Shown piece by piece: positions 59,701 to 64,000 of a DNA stretch of 64,000 nucleotides. The stretch is from Micromussa lordhowensis (lineage: Eukaryota > Cnidaria > Anthozoa > Scleractinia > Lobophylliidae). The stretch lies in the NCBI GenBank assembly GCA_964020085.1, contig CAXHUQ010001522.1, positions 186,001 through 250,000 on the forward strand, written 5' to 3'. The position numbers were made by a program, and so were the translations under genes. The notes below the pieces were generated by a model. It was not told the origin of the DNA. It searched no databases and worked only from the letters and a program-made list of their open reading frames with translations. Positions within the stretch are counted from its first letter, which is position 1. Every line of letters begins with the position of its first letter.

Positions 59701-61392
59701 TTCGGAGCTGCGCGACATCTCGCACTATGCTAACCAGCCCGTTTGCTAATTAGCCGAACTTTGCGCGCGTCGCAACTTTGCAAACTAATACCACCAAAGC
59801 ACTCCCGGGGTCGGTCCGGGTCCAAATGCGAAGTATCGGAGCTGCGCGAAATCTCGCACTATGCTAATCAGCCCGCAGATCCCCAGGCGTGGCCGGCTGG
59901 CTGACTCGTTAGCCGAGCTTGACGCGTGTCGCAACTTGGCAAACTAATGGCACCAAAGCACTCCTGGGGTGGGTCCGGGTCCACATGCAAAGTTTCGGAG
60001 CTGCGCGACATCTCGCACTATGCTAACCAGCCCGTTTGCTAATTAGCCGAACTTTGCGCGCGTCGCAACTTTGCAAACTAATACCACCAAAGCACTCCCG
60101 GGGTCGGTCCGGGTCCAAATGCGAAGTATCGGAGCTGCGCGAAATCTCGCACTATGCTAATCAGCCCGCAGATCCCCAGGCGTGGCCGGCTGGCTGACTC
60201 GTTAGCCGAGCTTGACGCGTGTCGCAACTTGGCAAACTAATGGCACCAAAGCACTCCTGGGGTGGGTCCGGGTCCACATGCAAAGTTTCGGAGCTGCGCG
60301 ACATCTCGCACTATGCTAACCAGCCCGTTTGCTAATTAGCCGAACTTTGCGCGCGTCGCAACTTTGCAAACTAATACCACCAAAGCACTCCCGGGGTCGG
60401 TCCGGGTCCAAATGCGAAGTATCGGAGCTGCGCGAAATCTCGCACTATGCTAATCAGCCCGCAGATCCCCAGGCGTGGCCGGCTGGCTGACTCGTTAGCC
60501 GAGCTTGACGCGGGTCGCAACTTGGCAAACTAATGGCACCAAAGCACTCCTGGGGTGGGTCCGGGTCCACATGCAAAGTTTCGGAGCTGCGCGACATCTC
60601 GCACTATGCTAACCAGCCCGTTTGCTAATTAGCCGAACTTTGCGCGCGGCGCAACTTTGCAAACTAATACCACCAAAGCACTCCCGGGGTCGGTCCGGGT
60701 CCAAATGCGAAGTATCGGAGCTGCGCGAAATCTCGCACTATGCTAATCAGCCCGCAGATCCCCAGGCGTGGCCGGCTGGCTGACTCGTTAGCCGAGCTTG
60801 ACGCGTGTCGCAACTTGGCAAACTAATGGCACCAAAGCACTCCTGGGGTGGGTCCGGGTCCACATGCAAAGTTTCGGAGCTGCGCGACATCTCGCACTAT
60901 GCTAACCAGCCCGTTTGCTAATTAGCCAAACTTTGCGCGCGTCGCAACTTTGCAAACTAATACCACCAAAGCACTCCCGGGGTCGGTCCGGGTCCAAATG
61001 CGAAGTATCGGAGCTGCGCGAAATCTCGCACTATGCTAATCAGCCCGCAGATCCCCACGCGTGGCCGGCTGGCTGACTCGTTAGCCGAGCTTGACGCGGG
61101 TCGCAACTTGGCAAACTAATGGCACCAAAGCACTTCTGGGGTGGGTCCGGGTCCACATGCAAAGTTTCGGAGCTGCGCGACATCTCGCACTATGCTAACC
61201 AGCCCGTTTGCTAATTAGCCGAACTTTGCGCGCGGCGCAACTTTGCAAACTAATACCACCAAAGCACTCCCGGGGTCGGTCCGGGTCCAAATGCGAAGTA
61301 TCGGAGCTGCGCGAAATCTCGCACTATGCTAATCAGCCCGCAGATCCCCAGGCGTGGCCGGCTGGCTGACTCGTTAGCCGAGCTTGACGCGG
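56705..61392 (+). repeat. HOR S, copy 2: 16 units (4688 bp)
   Basis: Markers: gcgcggcgc with ccaaattcg and ggcttgctg (56837-56970), caaaatttccgag (57060), tatcagag (57783), gtaacgg (58075), ggtctgtcc (58638), aatcttgcac (58972), ccggagtcgg (59221), ctcacac with gcatcgc (59428-59475), three near-consensus units, then gacgcggg units at 60514 and 61100 flanking a gccaaac unit with ccccacgcg (60807). The first unit begins with the ordinary gcgtgtcgc rather than gcgggtcgc, so its A half comes from a different unit type than in copies 0, 1 and 3. Confidence 0.87.
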
Positions 61393-64000
61393 GTCGCAAC
61401 TTGGCAAACTAATGGCACCAAAGCACTCCTGGGGTGGGTCCGGGTCCACATGCAAAGTTTCGGAGCTGCGCGACATCTCGCACTATGCTAACCAGCCCGT
61501 TTGCTAATTAGCCGAACTTTGCGCGCGGCGCAACTTTGCAAACTAATACCACCAAAGCACTCCCGGGGTCGGTCCGGGTCCAAATTCGAAGTATCGGAGC
61601 TGTGCGAAATCTCGCACTATGCTAATCAGCCCGCAGATCCCCAGGCGTGGCCGGCTTGCTGACTCGTTAGCCGAGCTTGACGCGTGTCGCAACTTGGCAA
61701 ACTAATGGCACCAAAGCACTCCTGGGGTGGGTCCGGGTCCACATGCAAAATTTCCGAGCTGCGCGACATCTCGCACTATGCTAACCAGCCCGTTTGCTAA
61801 TTAGCCGAACTTTGCGCGCGTCGCAACTTTGCAAACTAATACCACCAAAGCACTCCCGGGGTCGGTCCGGGTCCAAATGCGAAGTATCGGAGCTGCGCGA
61901 AATCTCGCACTATGCTAATCAGCCCGCAGATCCCCAGGCGTGGCCGGCTGGCTGACTCGTTAGCCGAGCTTGACGCGTGTCGCAACTTGGCAAACTAATG
62001 GCACCAAAGCACTCCTGGGGTGGGTCCGGGTCCACATGCAAAGTTTCGGAGCTGCGCGACATCTCGCACTATGCTAACCAGCCCGTTTGCTAATTAGCCG
62101 AACTTTGCGCGCGTCGCAACTTTGCAAACTAATACCACCAAAGCACTCCCGGGGTCGGTCCGGGTCCAAATGCGAAGTATCGGAGCTGCGCGAAATCTCG
62201 CACTATGCTAATCAGCCCGCAGATCCCCAGGCGTGGCCGGCTGGCTGACTCGTTAGCCGAGCTTGACGCGTGTCGCAACTTGGCAAACTAATGGCACCAA
62301 AGCACTCCTGGGGTGGGTCCGGGTCCACATGCAAAGTTTCGGAGCTGCGCGACATCTCGCACTATGCTAACCAGCCCGTTTGCTAATTAGCCGAACTTTG
62401 CGCGCGTCGCAACTTTGCAAACTAATACCACCAAAGCACTCCCGGGGTCGGTCCGGGTCCAAATGCGAAGTATCAGAGCTGCGCGAAATCTCGCACTATG
62501 CTAATCAGCCCGCAGATCCCCAGGCGTGGCCGGCTGGCTGACTCGTTAGCCGAGCTTGACGCGTGTCGCAACTTGGCAAACTAATGGCACCAAAGCACTC
62601 CTGGGGTGGGTCCGGGTCCACATGCAAAGTTTCGGAGCTGCGCGACATCTCGCACTATGCTAACCAGCCCGTTTGCTAATTAGCCGAACTTTGCGCGCGT
62701 CGCAACTTTGCAAACTAATACCACCAAAGCACTCCCGGGGTCGGTCCGGGTCCAAATGCGAAGTAACGGAGCTGCGCGAAATCTCGCACTATGCTAATCA
62801 GCCCGCAGATCCCCAGGGGTGGCCGGCTGGCTGACTCGTTAGCCGAGCTTGACGCGTGTCGCAACTTGGCAAACTAATGGCACCAAAGCACTCCTGGGGT
62901 GGGTCCGGGTCCACATGCAAAGTTTCGGAGCTGCGCGACATCTCGCACTATGCTAACCAGCCCGTTTGCTAATTAGCCGAACTTTGCGCGCGTCGCAACT
63001 TTGCAAACTAATACCACCAAAGCACTCCCGGGGTCGGTCCGGGTCCAAATGCGAAGTATCGGAGCTGCGCGAAATCTCGCACTATGCTAATCAGCCCGCA
63101 GATCCCCAGGCGTGGCCGGCTGGCTGACTCGTTAGCCGAGCTTGACGCGTGTCGCAACTTGGCAAACTAATGGCACCAAAGCACTCCTGGGGTGGGTCCG
63201 GGTCCACATGCAAAGTTTCGGAGCTGCGCGACATCTCGCACTATGCTAACCAGCCCGTTTGCTAATTAGCCGAACTTTGCGCGCGTCGCAACTTTGCAAA
63301 CTAATACCACCAAAGCACTCCCGGGGTCTGTCCGGGTCCAAATGCGAAGTAACGGAGCTGCGCGAAATCTCGCACTATGCTAATCAGCCCGCAGATCCCC
63401 AGGGGTGGCCGGCTGGCTGACTCGTTAGCCGAGCTTGACGCGTGTCGCAACTTGGCAAACTAATGGCACCAAAGCACTCCTGGGGTGGGTCCGGGTCCAC
63501 ATGCAAAGTTTCGGAGCTGCGCGACATCTCGCACTATGCTAACCAGCCCGTTTGCTAATTAGCCGAACTTTGCGCGCGTCGCAACTTTGCAAACTAATAC
63601 CACCAAAGCACTCCCGGGGTCGGTCCGGGTCCAAATGCGAAGTATCGGAGCTGCGCGAAATCTCGCACTATGCTAATCAGCCCGCAGATCCCCAGGGGTG
63701 GCCGGCTGGCTGACTCGTTAGCCGAGCTTGACGCGTGTCGCAACTTGGCAAACTAATGGCACCAAAGCACTCCTGGGGTGGGTCCGGGTCCACATGCAAA
63801 GTTTCGGAGCTGCGCGACATCTCGCACTATGCTAACCAGCCCGTTTGCTAATTAGCCGAACTTTGCGCGCGTCGCAACTTTGCAAACTAATACCACCAAA
63901 GCACTCCCGGGGTCGGTCCGGGTCCAAATGCGAAGTATCGGAGCTGTGCGAAATCTCGCACTATGCTAATCAGCCCGCAGATCCCCAGGGGTGGCCGGCT
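61393..64000 (+). repeat. HOR S, copy 3: partial, cut by window end
   Basis: It repeats S copy 2 at +4688: ccaaattcg (61581), caaaatttccgag (61747), tatcagag (62471), gtaacgg (62763) and ggtctgtcc (63326). From about 63.66 kb the match weakens: aatctcgcac replaces aatcttgcac, ccggggtcgg replaces ccggagtcgg, and gctgtgcg appears near 63945. The last unit (63737-64000) is incomplete only because the window ends, and the array clearly continues. Confidence 0.85.

Larger units (their letters stand above)
1..64000 (+). repeat. Tandem satellite array, 293-bp dimeric unit, spans whole window
   Basis: Unit starts, recognised by gtcgcaacttgg, recur every 293 bp from base 3 to base 63737, always on the same strand and with no foreign insertion. 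There are 217 dimers, one 159-bp hybrid and a terminal 264-bp partial unit. Eight units differ by a single base in length: seven of 292 bp and one of 294 bp. The consensus has about 79 G and 90 C per 293 bp, so about 58% G+C. It has 27 CpG, against about 24 expected from composition. Reading frames are short and repeat with the satellite, and none resembles a protein family. The array has no end in the window: bases 1-2 fit the end of a preceding unit, and the last unit is cut at base 64000. It is probably nuclear heterochromatin of a eukaryote; family and species are not recognised. Confidence 0.98.

Noticed and set aside
1..64000. CRISPR array
   Set aside because: Repeats are 293 bp with no short repeat and unique-spacer pattern; all sequence between matching blocks is itself repeated.
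1..64000. Bacterial or phage origin
   Set aside because: 64 kb of gene-free 293-bp tandem repeats with nested HORs does not fit a prokaryotic or phage genome, whereas it fits eukaryotic satellite DNA.

Overview
The whole 64 kb window is one uninterrupted, gene-free satellite DNA array. Every base belongs to head-to-tail copies, all in one orientation, of a 293-bp unit. The unit is a dimer of two related halves: A (134 bp) and B (159 bp). The halves match at 97 of 107 positions over their first 107 bp. B then carries about 25 bp that A lacks. Counted from the first clear unit start (base 3), the window holds 217 complete dimers, one 159-bp A/B hybrid unit (55960-56118) and a final partial unit (63737-64000). 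The length is fully accounted for: 2 leading bases, 217 x 293, minus seven 1-bp deletions, plus one 1-bp insertion, plus 159, plus 264, gives 64000.

This points to a eukaryotic nuclear genome, in a heterochromatic block such as a centromere, pericentromere, subtelomere or knob. The consensus is about 58% G+C. I do not recognise the family and cannot name the species. Half-unit lengths of 134-159 bp are in the range of many plant and animal centromeric satellites, but that does not identify the organism. I found no protein-coding gene, tRNA, rRNA, transposon, CRISPR array or telomere repeat.

Shared point variants reveal a mosaic of nested higher-order repeats (HORs). (1) 3-2932: a 5-unit, 1465-bp block present twice. 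(2) 2933-5024: a segment related to parts of block 4. (3) About 5025-15568: an 18-unit, 5272-bp block duplicated in tandem; I found a single substitution between the copies. (4) About 15569-26114: a related 18-unit, 5273-bp block, also twice, with about ten differences. (5) About 26115-34862: a scrambled zone with 2-, 3- and 11-unit spacings. (6) 34863-44531: a 17-unit copy followed by a 16-unit copy. (7) 44825-64000: four successive copies of another HOR family, of 29, 12, 16 and at least 9 units; the second contains the hybrid unit.

No genes act together here. The signal is evolutionary: unequal crossover and gene-conversion-like turnover at several scales, nearly always in exact 293-bp steps. 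On top of this lie point variants that look mostly like CpG transitions, as expected if the array is cytosine-methylated in the germline. HOR boundaries are inferred by eye from diagnostic variants and are uncertain by about one unit (0.3 kb) unless stated.
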